From contig VYZI01000387.1 in assembly GCA_013397695.1 (NCBI GenBank), forward strand, positions 376,506 through 440,505: 64,000 bases of DNA, given 5' to 3'. The stretch comes from Centropus unirufus (taxonomy: Eukaryota; Chordata; Aves; Cuculiformes; Centropidae). The notes beneath the pieces were generated by a model. That model did not search any database and had not been told where the DNA came from. It saw only the letters and a list, made by a program, of their open reading frames with translations. This document shows positions 23,611 to 36,420 of the stretch, piece after piece. The position numbers and the translations under genes were made by a program. Within the stretch, counting starts at the first letter, position 1. The number at the start of each line of letters is the position of its first letter.

Positions 23611-25317
23611 TCGAAAATTGATTTTATAGTATAAACTATACAAAGAATGCCAACAGCAACATAGACATTAAAAACAAAGGAAACAAGGTTTGAATTAACT
23701 GGAAAGCTTTAAAGGAAACATTTAAACATTTCATTTGCTTTCTGCAAAACAAACTTCGTTTACCAGTGAACTGGGCAGTCAACCTGTAGAGAGTGACATT
23801 TTACATTTCTCCAAGCAAAAAAAAGAAACAGAAATAGCCTAACTTTATTCCACTGATGACCAAAAGCTCCATACTTAATAAGACAATACTAAAATAATGA
23901 ATAAAACCTCTGATCTTGATGCCAAGGAATACTCAAGGCTATTCAGGTAAAGAGTAGAAATAATTATAGGGCTGCATTCAAAAACAAAACATAGAAAGGT
24001 TAGATGAAAGGTTAGATAAAACCAGAAAGAACGGGCAGCGACCTGCAGGAAAACACTTCTGAGCTCAAAGAGATGCGCACAATCTTCTCAAGACGAGCTA
24101 GAAAGCTTTTGAGCCTCAACCTCTGCCCTCGCCCTGAAAATGCAGAAACACCGTCAAAACACGTCACAAAAACAAGCGTGGCCTCCCCAACTTGGCATCC
24201 ACACCATTCCCAGCCACGAAAATTAAAAATGGAAGGTGAATCTCCCTGTTGCAAGTCTACCAACTTCTGGTGTGCTCTGAGGAGCTCATGCTGCCTGCTG
24301 AAAGCCCAGAAGAGCAGCAGCACCAAAACCAAAGAAGGGGTCACAAAACAGAGGAGCTGGGGGACAACGTCCACTGCCTGGAATTCTTCACCTGCTAACC
24401 TACCACAGCCCTTGGACACCATTTGGCACCTGACGAACAGAAAAGGAAAGCAAAAACAGCATGGAATTCTCCAACAGCAACTCATCCGTGGCAAGAACAG
24501 CGAGATGAGCAAAAAAAATACCCCAATCAGTACAGAACAGTGTTATCCTATTATAAAATCTATAGCCAGATGACAGCTTAAGTAAAGCTTTTGGGGAATA
24601 GTCCAAAGAAATGGGAATTCAGGGCAAACACTCTCACTGGAATAAACTCTGACTCCCTTGTGGTTAAGGCTGTCACAATGGGAATATTTTTATTTATGCG
24701 CATAGGTCTGGTTATTCCAGGACACGGGTGAAGATTTCTTTCCCATTTCTCCTATATCTAAGGGATAAGAAAAGCCACCTGCCTTTCCTTCAGAAAAGGG
24801 ACAAGGTTGAAGTGGGAACGTAGGAGATCTGAAGGACTTGAGGAAAAAATCCCAGGTCTGTGAATCGAATTGTACGCACAGGGATGCCCAGATCAAGCCA
24901 GACAGGGGGCAACAAACAATGGAATGGGATGCATTTTTCTCGGTGCCAGGGGAGCTACAATGGAAAATAGGATGACCCTGGAGCCAATTCCCGGGGAAGG
25001 CGAGACAGCCCCGCTCTGTCCCCCCTCCCCCGGTGCTTCCAGCGCCGCGCAAGCCCCCACAGCACCGCAGACGCAGCCCCTTTATGGCCAAACTGGCACT
25101 TTTGTGCCTAAAAACCCCCACTCGCATCCCCGACGGCCGCCCGTGCACCGCCCGAGGCTGCAATACCGACTGGTTTGCTCCTGGGAGCGAAAGCCACGTC
25201 CAGCACCGCTTCCAACGCGGGGACCCCCGGACCCACGGGGGGCCCCGGCGCGGCTCCCTCGCCCCGGGCGGGGAGAAGGGGAGGACCCTTCCCCTCCGCC
25301 CCGGGTGACCCACTCAC

Positions 25318-25360
25318 CGGGCTGGGGACGCGTCCCGCCGCGCTCTCATCGCTGCTGCTC
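25318..25360 (-). other. NLRC5: Candidate noncoding first exon of NLRC5
   Basis: On the minus strand a strong donor (CCCG then GTGAGTGG) sits at 25317-25311 inside a CpG-dense block, and no other gene lies nearby. If transcription starts just below the interferon-like motif at 25362, this would be a short 5' UTR exon about 2.6 kb upstream of the start codon exon. Position and extent are inferred from the donor only. Confidence 0.4.
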
Positions 25361-25361
25361 C

Positions 25362-25372
25362 GAAAGCGAAAG
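25362..25372 (-). promoter_or_regulatory. Interferon-stimulated response-like element near NLRC5 promoter
   Basis: The plus strand reads GAAAGCGAAAG (minus CTTTCGCTTTC), which fits the GAAANNGAAA core bound by IRF/ISGF3 factors. It lies within the CpG-rich block and tens of bases from the candidate first exon. Mammalian NLRC5 is interferon-inducible, so the position makes sense, but one short match can arise by chance. Confidence 0.45.
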
Positions 25373-25454
25373 CGCCGGGCTGCGAAGCGGCGTTACCGGG
25401 AAAGCACGTGGGACCGCCGGCTCCGCGCCAGGACCAGGGGAGCTCGGCGACTCT

Positions 25455-26085
25455 CGGGCAGCATCGGAAAGGTTCGGCCGGGCTCGGACACGCTCGTCTG
25501 GGTTCGGAAATGTTCGGGCAGCTTCGTATGGGCTCAGAAACACTCGGCTGGGTTCGGAAATGTTCGGGCAGCTTCGTATGGGCTCAGAAACACTCGGCTG
25601 GGTTCGGAAATGTTCGGGCAGCTTCGTATGGGCTCAGACACACTCGGCTGGGTTCGGAAATGTTCGGGCAGCTTCGTATGGGCTCAGACACACTCGGCTG
25701 GGTTCGGAAATGTTCGGGCAGCTTCGTCTGAGCTCGTCTGCGTTCTGACAAGTTCGGAAAGGTTCGGGCAGCTTCGTATGGGCTCAGACACACTCGGCTG
25801 GGTTCGGAAAGGTTCGGGCAGCTTCGTACGGGCTCGGACGGGTTCGGAAAGGTTCGGGCAGGTTCGTACAAGCTCGGCCGGGCTCTGACAGGCTCGGGCA
25901 GCTTCGGAAAGGTTCGGGCAGCTTCGTATGGCTCGGCTGGGTTCTGACAAGTTCGGAAAGGTTCGGGCAGCTTCGTAGGCTCGGACGGGTTCGGGAAGGT
26001 TCGTACAGGCTCGGCTGGTTCCGACAGGTTCGGAAAGGTTCGGGTAGCTTCGTGCAGGCTCGGGTAGCTTCGTGCAGGCTCGGGG
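25455..26085. repeat. Hierarchical minisatellite, 50-bp unit built of 10-bp subunits
   Basis: From about 25501 the 10-mers GGTTCGGAAA, TGTTCGGGCA, GCTTCGTATG, GGCTCAGAMA and CACTCGGCTG recur in order, with the GGTTCGGAAA start falling at 25501, 25551, 25601 and so on. To the right the order becomes looser but the decamer theme (TTCGG/CTCGG core every 10 bp) persists to about 26085. The tract has few stop codons in most frames, which creates long but meaningless reading frames on both strands. Confidence 0.93.
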
Positions 26086-26089
26086 CGCC

Positions 26090-28144
26090 GTGCCCCGTGC
26101 CTGGGGGATCCCAGCGGGGCAGGTCCCTCTCCTGCTTCGCTCCCCCCTTTCCCGGTCCCTGTGAACCGTCCTGCCCCGCTCCCACTGCACGTGCCCGGGA
26201 GACGCCTCCCCGCTGGCAGCGCCGGTACCGAAAATGCCGGCAAATAAAACCCATTGAGGCTCATTTTGGAGTTGTAGAGAGGGAGCGTCCTTTGTCAGGC
26301 TGGGGCAGCTCGGGAGAGGGAGCGGGGGACACAACGCATTCCCCACCCCGCACGCGTGTGGATAAACGTTCCCAGAAATCTTAGGCACTTTCTATTACTG
26401 CCCAAGGACCAATATTAATGTTATTATGAACTTTACAGCAGGGAAAATTCTAACTCGGGGCTTTGGGGCCAGCTCTGCCTGGCCTTCTTGAGATAAGGCG
26501 GAAACTCCAGACAGAGGTGGTTACACAAGAGATCTGCTCAGTCCCGATCCCAGCGAATACAAGGCCTTAGCATTTTCCAAGAAATTTCAAAGAATTTTAA
26601 AAGAGAGGATGCTGTCAGGGGGGCGTTGTGTCTAACTCCCCAAGAAACCCCACAACTGCTTAGAGGAAACTTTGTTCTACTTTAACTTGAATCAAAATAT
26701 TCCACTTTTGCTAATAGTAACTCCTTGTATCAGCACGAGGCCCCTCCAAGGCAGGGANGTTGTATTTTATTTTCTGTTGATGCTCACCACCTCAGCGGGA
26801 TGTCATTTAGGAAGCCCAGAGGCCCTGGTGGCTCCACAGAAGCCAGTTCGCAGTCTTCAGCCAACATCGTTGTGCGGAGAGGGGAAACATCGCCTCAGCG
26901 TTGGTGGCTTTGGAGCGGGAGAGAATGTGGCCAAGCACTGGAATAGCCAGTGGTGGGAATAGGCTGCCACGGAGCAACTACCAAGCTCAGCCTACTCCGT
27001 GTGTCCCAGCCTTCTCCTCCACTGGCCATGACCACTGAAGAGAGGTTAAACCCAGCTGTCACGTGTATCAAGGATGTGCTGGAGGAGCTTGGTGGTCTCT
27101 GGCTTTGAGGTGGGAGAGGAGCAGGTCAGAGGGATCTGACTGTGCCTGGGAAGGACATCCATGGCAATGGAGAGGGAGCAACCACCATGCCCAGGGAGCC
27201 CAAGAAGCTGTGGTCATCCTGCACCGAGCCTTGCAAGGCTCTTTGTGGAAGTCCCAGTTATAATCTTGCTTTGTGTAGGAGAACATCATCCTCAGTCTTT
27301 GTTAATGTGACCACTATTACAGTCTTAGTTTTGTCACTTGAGATGTCTTCTAAGTGAAAAGACATTAAAAAAGGGGAAGCATGAACTCGCACAGGAAAAT
27401 AACTGAACAACTTCAGAAAAATTATTGCACTGTAGTAGGAAGGATCCTTCTGACTAGACGCTTACACTCTATTTCATAATCTCTTTCTCTTCCCTATTTT
27501 GGTTGCTTTTCTCAAGTTTGCTCCCCGTGTCTCAACAACATGTCCATAACAATTTGCCTGGAGCTCTACACAGAGTCTATGGATTCCCAAAAATCTACCC
27601 AGAGCACCAGATCTGTTACGGAGCTGCACTGTAGATTCACATCCCATTTACTTTCTTCAGCCATACCCAGGTCTTGTAGCATAACTGGTTCGGAGCTTAC
27701 TTTGAGTTTGCTAATGTCATTTCAGCTGCTGAAGTCTGAAAAAATCAGGATCCTCATGGCAGAAATTAAAACCAAGGATCAGCACACAAAAGGTGCTACA
27801 TTTCAAAAACATAACAGAGATAGGAAAGGTGGGCAAAGCCAGTTTCTGCTGACTCCCTTGAGTGCTAACCCAGAACCCATGCACCTCAATAGTTCAACCC
27901 TTAACTCCTAAGCACACCAATACTTTAAAAGGCCTGAAAACATAGCGTGCATATAGGTGCGGACTTCAAAATCTTAGCAGAAGAAAGGCTCTGTGGAAGT
28001 ACAATTGCACGGAAACTGGAGCAATTCTCAGGAAAAGGAAAGAAAATTCAACTGAAGCCAATTCGAATCAGCTTGTCTTTTAATCAGTTCACAGTCTTTT
28101 TGTTTGTACACAAGTTCCTACATTTCTTGATGAAGAGATCCATT
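26090..28144. other. NLRC5-CETP intergenic region
   Basis: I recognise no exon here. The CETP 3' UTR should occupy part of the right side, but I see no convincing polyadenylation signal close to the stop codon. A single undetermined base is at 26758. Confidence 0.6.
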
Positions 28145-31100
28145 CTATATGTTTTTCCCAAGAAAATCAAGGAGCAAATGATTGGGGAAGCTAAAGTCAA
28201 GTTGCACAGTCGCGTATCCCTAAAAAGGGAGAAGGGGAAAAAAAAAAGTAGTATTACATTGATTTATGCCACACTCCCAAGAAGGGCTTTGAGAGCCAGG
28301 TATTTCTGAACTCTACCTACCTTTCTTGTGATGATCTCAGGATTTTTTATGTCAACTAGGTTAAGACCTTTGCTGTTCATCAGTGAAGTCAAAGTTGATT
28401 CAATCCCTATGGAATCAGTAAAACCATCCAGTTATGGGTATGGCTATCCTAGCTTGCTGCTCATCACGTACTGCAACCTTGTCTACCTGTTGCCAAAAGC
28501 TAATTGTGCCCCAGTGCCCCACAACCTTTACGCCTGATGGAAAAACACCTTTTTCCTTCATCCCAGGCATTTAGCAAGTGTTCCCCATTCTCCAGGTGAA
28601 CCCAGCAGAAACTTGCATCAGTGATTTACTTCCTCCACCCCGACTGTCAGGGTTATTGATGTATTTTTTTCAGTGCTTAGGTTTAGAAAATCTGATGTTA
28701 GACACCTTAGTTGGCACCTCCCCAAAGGGAAAACTCACTTGAAATCACTTCTGGAATCCCAGCAGCAGAGATCATTGTCTGCAGGAAGTTTCTTATGGAT
28801 GGGTCATTCTGAAAGCCAGAAAAGTCATACAAAATGTTTTTTTAAGAAATAATTTAGACAAAAGCGGCCTAGAGAATACTTTCTTAAGACTTACCCCACT
28901 TGGATCAGCTCTGCATTTAAAGACTTTAAACTCTGTCCTGAAAGAAATAAAAAAAGGTCAGTAGGCGCTGCAGAAATCATCTTTCTATGCTGCTCTTGGA
29001 TATGGGCTAAAATAGATGAAACCCACAAGAGACTGTGGTACCAACCTGGAGTCCAAAGGGCGCAAAATCAGTTTCTTTTCGGCGTAGGCAGCTTGGATAG
29101 TGACTGTGATTTCCTGCACAGAGATGAACAACAGAGTTGAGATGTGCGTTATCTTACCTTGTAACAGGGAGTTGCATTAGGAAATTTTAGTTTACTTTAT
29201 AACCAAGAGTTCAACACATCCTTCTGGCTTTACCTCCAGGTACTGCTAGATAAGGAGAGCATTTTACTTCTCCATTTGCATGTAATGAACTCCCCCCTGA
29301 TGCCCACAGCCTCAGCCTGTGGGGCCCTAGACTGGCTCATCTACAGGACTGATGATTTTGCCACTTTTTTAATCAAATTCTGCATAAAGAAGGAAGTGGT
29401 TACAGAAGGAGTTGTTTTCCAGTGACCATCACATCATGAAAGATCAACAGACTGGATGTGGAGAGGCTAGACCCAGGATAGAGAGAGTTACCAGAAGAAG
29501 CTTACCATAGTGTTTGCAATTATATCCAAATTTTAAAAAGAAGTCTCTGAATTTTGGCCATTTAGGCTCTTTTTGTCATTTTTGCTTGTATGCAAATGTT
29601 TGTTAAAGGGAATGGGTTTTGACCCAATTGCAGGTCACAACCAGGGGTCTGGCAGATCACATCCTGAGAGCCACGATTTTAAGCACCACCTCTACTTCAG
29701 TGCTTCTGCAGTCTTACCAGAAATTTATCTCAAGATAGCACAAAAACCAGCTCTGATTATTTCCCCGCAACACCCTACTGACATGAAATATTTGCAGAGG
29801 GCAGGAGGGAATTATTCTCAATTACAGTTTAACTCATTAGAGAGTCTGGTCTACGCTCAGGCAAGGATTTGCCTTTTCGCAGTGTTCAGTGCCCCTGAAC
29901 TACCAGACTGGATGACCATACTGGATTAACCATAATAGCAAGGATGTTGGCATTTCTTTTTTCTGCCCCCTTAGGTTCCGGATAAGGTAATTTGGGGTAG
30001 AACACAGCGTAAGCAGGAACTTTCATACAGGCATACATATAGAAAAAAGTTGTATTTTGAACTTTGCATTTTTCAGAGCCATATCTTCATTTCAGAGATA
30101 ATAGTCCTTTAAGTGGAGGCAGAGTCAACATTTGGGAACAAGGAGATTTCCAAATAAATACATTCTCACAGTGCCTTCATTCTTTCCTAAAATACCTCAG
30201 CTAAAGAAGTTTCACTGTGTCTGATGCAGGTTAATGGGGGCTCACCAAAGATTTCTGGTGCTGCACTTAGCACCTTGCCCACCGGTGATGTGCTGGCCTA
30301 ATATAGGAGGTGTTGGGCCAACACAGTCACTATCATCATTTCCAGCATCAAATGTCAAGGGAAGAAATGGGAGTGTTAAAAAGTAGTGATGTGCTTTCTC
30401 TGCCTCCCATAGTTTACTCACCACCCCCTTTCCCAAAGGACTCCCTGCCATAACTGTCCCTGAGTGCCAGCAGGGGATCAGGCTTGTGGCAGAGCCTCTC
30501 CCAAGGTCTCCACAGTCAGGAGAAGCAAGAACTGACCTTCTCCATGTACAGAATGATCAGAGGCTCTTCTCCTGCAGGAAAGACGCTGACCTCCACTGCT
30601 ACCAAGGACTTCACAACTGTCCCTTCAGGTTCAAGAGAGATTTGGGGATGGGTGACACTCCACACTTTGGCCACAGTGTCATTATAGGAGATGCCTTGAA
30701 AGATCTGGTCAAGTAAGGAGCAACAGAAGAGTCAAACTTTTTCCATACCACATCCCGATTTCATGCCAACTTGCCACTCACATCCCTTTTGTAGTCCCCA
30801 GTTCTTCCTCCAGATCACACAAGCCCAGTAACTCAGCTGGGTTTCAGGGAAGTTGTTCCCAGCTGTGCATGTCAGCATGGAGAATGGAGAAATCCTCCTT
30901 GGAAAGCACAATAGTTTCTCTATCGGCCCCCAGCTTTCTCCATCGGGCCCACCCAAGACTGACGTTGTAGAGGCAAAGATGTGAGATGTTACAATGCAAC
31001 AGAATTCATTGGAAAAGTTCCTCAGTAGACATAAAATGCTAAGAATAGGACCAAAAGTTACCTTCTGCGCCACCTTCTGCTGTGCTTCTGTGTCTTCCAT

Positions 31101-34100
31101 TTCAAACAGTGCCTTTGGAAACAAAGCAGAAACAGATTGTACAAAAATGAAAGATGAGGATATAGTTAGCCCTGATATAGGCTGGGTGGACCACAGGGCT
31201 GATGGGTGGCTTGTGGCCAGTTCAGTGGCATGGCTGAATTCCTCCCAAGTTCACCCCCTTCCTACCTCAATACTCCTACAGAAAATCGCATCACTTTACA
31301 AGTCATAAGACAGGTTTTCTGTCAGCTGGTGTTATCACTTTAAGGGTAACACTACCTGGCAGCACATACTTGCTAAGAAGGTTCCAAGTTCTGGCCAGGA
31401 TCACGAGTAGAGACTGACTATAGAGTTCTGTCTCCTACAGAAATTAGGTCTCACCAAAATAAAACATAACTTTTTAATCTCTCCCCAAAATATGTATGAG
31501 GTAAGGAGGGAACCACCCCTGAAATAGTCACCTGCAACTTCTCCCCTCTGATAGTCAACACCAGGCGCTTATCTAAGAACGCTGCTGATGCCAAAGAGTT
31601 GAGGGTGTGTTCAGACAGCCAGAAGTAGAGCATTCGGGACTCGGTCAGCAACGATGGGGAGAAAACACTGTCAGTGAAGACACTGGAGTAGTTCTTGTAC
31701 ACAACAAGGCCCTTTAAAGGAAAGGAAGTATTTTGGCCACCACAGGCAGCAGGGAGACAGGACAAAATGGGAATATCTGCATTTTCATTGCAAGACGAAG
31801 GTCTGGTGGGACCCAGAGCAGAGGTTGCTTGGCTGGGTGAAAGGCTGGCATCAGCCCAGCCTGTGGCTGTAGCGCAGCATCACCTCCCAGCAGCGAGGGA
31901 CAGCCCCTCCTGGCCCCCAGCAAACATCATCTCAAGAAAACCTTTGGTCTCTGAGCAGCCCAGGATACTTTACCTTGTGATGTGATTCTAGGTAATTTGC
32001 CTTTATTAAAGGAGCTGATGCAAGGGAGATATCAAGTTTGATATCCTCATCCTGGACAAAATTTGCTGCAAGAAGAAAATACAAAAACCTCACACCAGTA
32101 ATACGACCTTAAGCAGGGCTTTTGACAGCTGCTTTTAGGACTTGCTCTGGAAGCTGACTGGAAGTTACAAAAGAACACAAGGATAGGACTGCGAGGTCCC
32201 ACTCCTTTGGGTGCTGGTGTTCACCCTGCTACTGCTCACTGACCCAGTTTTTCCATGAGGAAACAGGGCTAATTACTCTCAGTTTTATATTCTGCTCCTT
32301 TTCCCCTATATTTAGGACTGGGAACCATGGGAAAATCATCAGCAGGCAGATACAGATGCTGTAATATCTCAGCTCGAATACTCCAATTCATGATCCTGTT
32401 CTAGCTAACTTCAGTGCTTCTGCAGCTATCCTTCACCTCTGGTCATGATGAAGGAGAAATAACTTATAAACTGAAAAGCATCTCTCAGCCAGTGCAATCA
32501 CCCTTGGAAACCAAGCTCAGGCAGAAAATTCAAAGCATAACATTGCTAAGGTTTATGTTGCTTTTGTCTGGAGGCCTGGGATCCTATAAACGTTTTCTAA
32601 GGAATTCTTTCATGGATATGGCTACTGCCCTGCTGGGGTTCAAACGTGTAAAAAAGAAAGCAGAAACCCAAGGATATTTACCTGCTAAATCATGTATGAA
32701 ATTTGCCAGCATCTGGGCAAGAAAATTGATTTCATTGCACACCTACAAGAGAAAAGGAAAGAAGAACTAAAGGTGGAGGGAGAATTTTGGGTTGTGGAGT
32801 GGAGCTGGGCCACATGGAGAGACCTGGGGGCTGTTGGTCAGAGTCTGGCTCCATTAGAGATCCCAACATCAGCGCAGCCTCCCACCTCATCCGAGCTGGG
32901 GGTTTTGTGAATTCTTTTTATTCGCCTTATTTTTCACAAGCACTGAAAGTGAATGGCTATTATCTTGTGGGCACATGTGAGCAGGTATTTATCATACCAA
33001 CTGACTTTTCCTTCATCCACAGGCAGCAGCGGACCTTACCTCACCCTTGAAAACAAGCTTCAAAGTGAAGGAGATGAAATCTGTGAAGAGCTGCTTCAGC
33101 CAGCCCGGCCTGCATAAGACAAGGAACACAACAAGGACCGACCAGCAGTCCCCATGGTGGGTGACCCTTGGGCTGAAGGGCTCAGGGAGCAGCAGCTAGG
33201 CAAGGGAAGCCCAGTTTTAAAGGGGGACAGACTCACTCCTTGTCTCCTTGGAGGTGAAGAGTCAGTTTGTGGAAAGACAGGTAGCAGTCTGAGGCATCGG
33301 CAGCCACTTGGTCCTTCTGACACACTGCACAGGATGAAAGGAAGACAAAAAAAATGCTAAGTTGCTCCAAGCCGAGGAGGATGAGTGCACTTTGCAAACA
33401 CTGCAGACCTGGAGCAGGGCATTACTGCAGAGTGGCATTTCCAAAACACTCAGGACCCTGCAAAGTCAGGGTAGACAGAGCTACCTTGCACCTGGCTGGT
33501 GGAGGGCTTCAGCTCACAGCTCCAGGTAAGCTGGTCTGCCAATCATCCTTTGTGTTTCTTTTGGATACCTACCAGCTTTGCTAGATCCCATCCTCAGGGT
33601 CTTGGTTGCCCCCTGATGGTCACCAAGGAGAACATGGGCTTTAGGTGCAGCCCTCAAACCAGAGAAGGAAGGGACATTTAGTCGCATTTCGAAAAGCTTG
33701 GGAATTGAAACATATGGTCACTGGGAGCTTCATGCTGCCCTTCTCCTGGGAGCTTGCCAGGAAAATGGATTTTGAAGCACATGTGATAACCCATATCACT
33801 CTTATCCCTTGTGGGAGAGGGAGGAGTGTAGTTTGCCTCTGTCCCTTTCTAGTCTAAGTCTATTGATTTTCCCGAGAAAGAGGCTTCATTTCCCAAAACA
33901 CACTTTGGGCCTGAGCTAGTCAGCTGAAAAAGTGGACTGTAAGGACATTCAGACCTCATGCACCAAAGCTCTCATTTGGCTCCCTCTTTTGAAGCATCAC
34001 TGTGTTTTTTCAAGTTATCCTGAACAGCAGGAGATAAAAAACCCAACCTGAAGACAACCCAGAAAGCCAGACCATTCTTCAGTTGCTGCTGGTGTACACC

Positions 34101-36420
34101 ACCAGCATTACTTTGCTAAAATGATTCATGCCAGCTTCTTCTGCTTGATCCATTAGAACAATGAGGTTTTTAAGGGTCATGTTTTCTCCTAGCCTGTGTG
34201 CACAGTGTGGCAGACCCGTTTCCAGCATCCAGCTGCCATCTGATCCCCACGGAGGTGAGCAGAGCCAGCCTGGGCTCGCTGCCCATCACCTGGTCTGTCC
34301 TGCTGCCCTGAAGGAAGCACGCACATCAAGACCCCCGCAGCAAGTGATCCCCAGCAGTTAACTTACTCAGTTTAATGTTTATCTGGAGGTCAATGGAAGA
34401 CTCGATTTCAAAATCAACTGAATGAAAAACCTGCAAACTGTAACGGCAGAGGAGAGGACATTTAGTAACACGTGCCAGGCGCAGCTTCTCCCTGACCATG
34501 CATCAGCTGGCGGTGGGCTTCATCACACCTCTCACATCAGTCCTTGCACTGCATTGTGCAAACCCTCAGCACGTGGCAGCCTATCTCCAATACTGCGGCT
34601 TTAAATCATTGCAAACATCCACCCCAACAATATATAATTAATGGGAGCATTAGGCACCTTTTTTTTTTCTCCCCACCTGAAGCTTATAGAGCAACAAGGG
34701 GAAGGGAATAAAATTTGTATGCGTTGGCCATCATGCAAGGGGTGACAGTCAGGACAGCAAGGCAGAAAGCAAGATGAGGTGGGGGTAAACAGCCCAGCTG
34801 CCATGTAGAATCTTGCCTTGCTCAGGCTGCAAATGCTGGAGAGCCAGAGGAGCACAGCCCCTTGGCATCTCCTTGCACCATGGGCCAGTCCTGCCGGCGC
34901 GCAGCAGCCAGCCCCCAGGTACTTACAACCAGGCTCCAGCGTAGCCGTAGGTCAGGGTCCCTTTGAAGAAGGCTGTCACATTTTTAATGGCAATGTGAAT
35001 GGCATCGTCCTCCTTGAGCTCCACCTCGCTCTGCTCTATGGACAAGTCACTGACCTGGATGCTAGAAACAACAGAAATCCAGTTTGCCTCCAGCCCCAGG
35101 GCTTTTTGTTGTGACTGGGCAAGACTGGTTTGCTCCTGAGGATGTGAGGTCTCTGGGGGACCACAGACAAGAGCAATGGTGCTTTCCCTCAGCCTTGGTG
35201 CACTGCTCCTCTCCCATGGTGCTCAGATATGAGGTGGGAGATTGCTTTAAACAGGAAACATGGAGCAACACACCACAGAAATTCTGTTTTATTACAGCAC
35301 TCTGTCAGCCGCAGTCACAGCGGGAAATCTGCTCTGCGTTTCCACCCCTGCATTTGTTGCCTCCACATAAAAGTTAATAACACAGCAAAACCCAGCCTTG
35401 TTTGTCACAAAGAGCAGCCAACCGACATCCTGCCGGTTCCCTCTGCCACTCAATGTGCCGTGGGCACCATCTGTTGGTGACAGACTAAGCCCTGGAGCTC
35501 CGGCCCACAGGGAGGGAGAGCACCCCCGATCTGTGTTATCGGTGATGCACTCTACACACTGCCTCACTGCCTGCCCGCTGAGTTGGAAAAGCTCCTCAAT
35601 GACACATCAGCAGCCTAAACATTAATGTTCGCATTTTCTGCAAAGCAGAGATCAGAAAATGTGCCTACCTTCATCCAGACCTTTGGCTTCACCAGGAATC
35701 CCTGGATCAAGCCTCCCTCCAAGGCCAGTTTCTGTTCCCCCTCCCCACCAATCCACACGTCCCCCTAGCACAAGAGGGATAGAGATACTCACTTGGTCAG
35801 CCCGTAAGCCACCTTGCCGAGGAACCGCATGGACCTTTCCCCAGTGATATTTGGGAATCTGGCATTTCTGAATGCTGCTTGAATGACCTGTGCGGTTTCC
35901 TGGTTCACTGTCGGAGGAAGAAAAGGGCAAAGATACCAAATTACAATCTCTCCTGGCTGCAAAGTTGAGTCCGTGCCCTGGGTTAAAGCGCTACAGAGGA
36001 GTTTTATCCAAGTCATTGCCATTCTTCCATCACATCAGCCCCCAGTGAAGGACACTGAAAAACTTTGGGCTAAGGAGAGAGGCTGGAGTCCACTTTCTAG
36101 CTCTTTAGAGAAATTGTTCCTATTCAGTTCAGGTGCTCATGCTTCACCCTGTGCTCCTAGACAGGTTTTGATAGGCCTTACTAGATACAGAAACTTCCTG
36201 AGAGCCAGAGAAGAAGCCCCCTCACCTGGCTGATCCTCACTAATTTCTCCTGGTGAAGAGAGGAAAATGCAGCCCCATAGAGCAGGCACTTACACAGCAA
36301 TGCCGCGGGCTTGGTCATCCTGCAGACGATCCCAGTGACTCTGTAAGGGAAGGGCCCAAACTCACAGGCAGCTGACACATGGACAAACAGCAGCAAGATC
36401 TCGAAGGTCCCCAGCCTCAT
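28145..36420 (-). CDS. CETP: CETP, cholesteryl ester transfer protein, complete
   Basis: Sixteen exons (high-low): 36420-36294, 35907-35793, 35061-34927, 34437-34367, 33324-33237, 33109-33040, 32742-32682, 32065-31974, 31711-31532, 31112-31062, 30704-30537, 29113-29046, 28937-28895, 28808-28739, 28406-28321, 28219-28145. They sum to 1,500 bp, 499 residues, with every phase consistent; the human protein is 493. It starts MRLGTFEILLLFVHVSA, a secretion signal, followed by BPI/LBP/PLTP-family N- and C-terminal barrels. Clear matches to human include GTLTYGYAGAW, SDCYLSFHKL, SRMLYFWLSE, LTSLMNSKGLNL and the C-terminal helix LDFSFPNHLLLDFL. CETP exchanges cholesteryl ester and triglyceride between plasma lipoproteins. 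Cysteines matching the human disulfide are present. Neighbours HERPUD1 and NLRC5 match mammalian synteny. Start chosen because it is the ATG directly before a hydrophobic signal; another in-frame ATG lies a few codons upstream. Confidence 0.96.

Larger units (their letters stand above)
22694..24949. other. NLRC5 5' region / intron, no coding exon recognised
   Basis: Between the start-codon exon and the CpG block I find one CR1 tail and an AT-rich tandem repeat. Sense and antisense reading frames of 166 codons at 24012-24573 overlap each other and resemble nothing I know. Confidence 0.6.
24950..26110. promoter_or_regulatory. CpG-rich block, probable NLRC5 promoter island
   Basis: Base composition changes sharply to GC-rich, CpG-dense sequence between AT-richer flanks. 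It holds the candidate first exon and interferon-like motif, and its right half is the minisatellite described separately. NLRC5 is the only nearby gene whose 5' end faces it. Confidence 0.55.

Noticed and set aside
25584..26388. Long reading frames of 226-292 codons on both strands across 24.9-26.4 kb with repeated peptide motifs
   Set aside because: They arise from the stop-poor 50-bp minisatellite. The repeat period is not a multiple of three and several frames on both strands are equally open.
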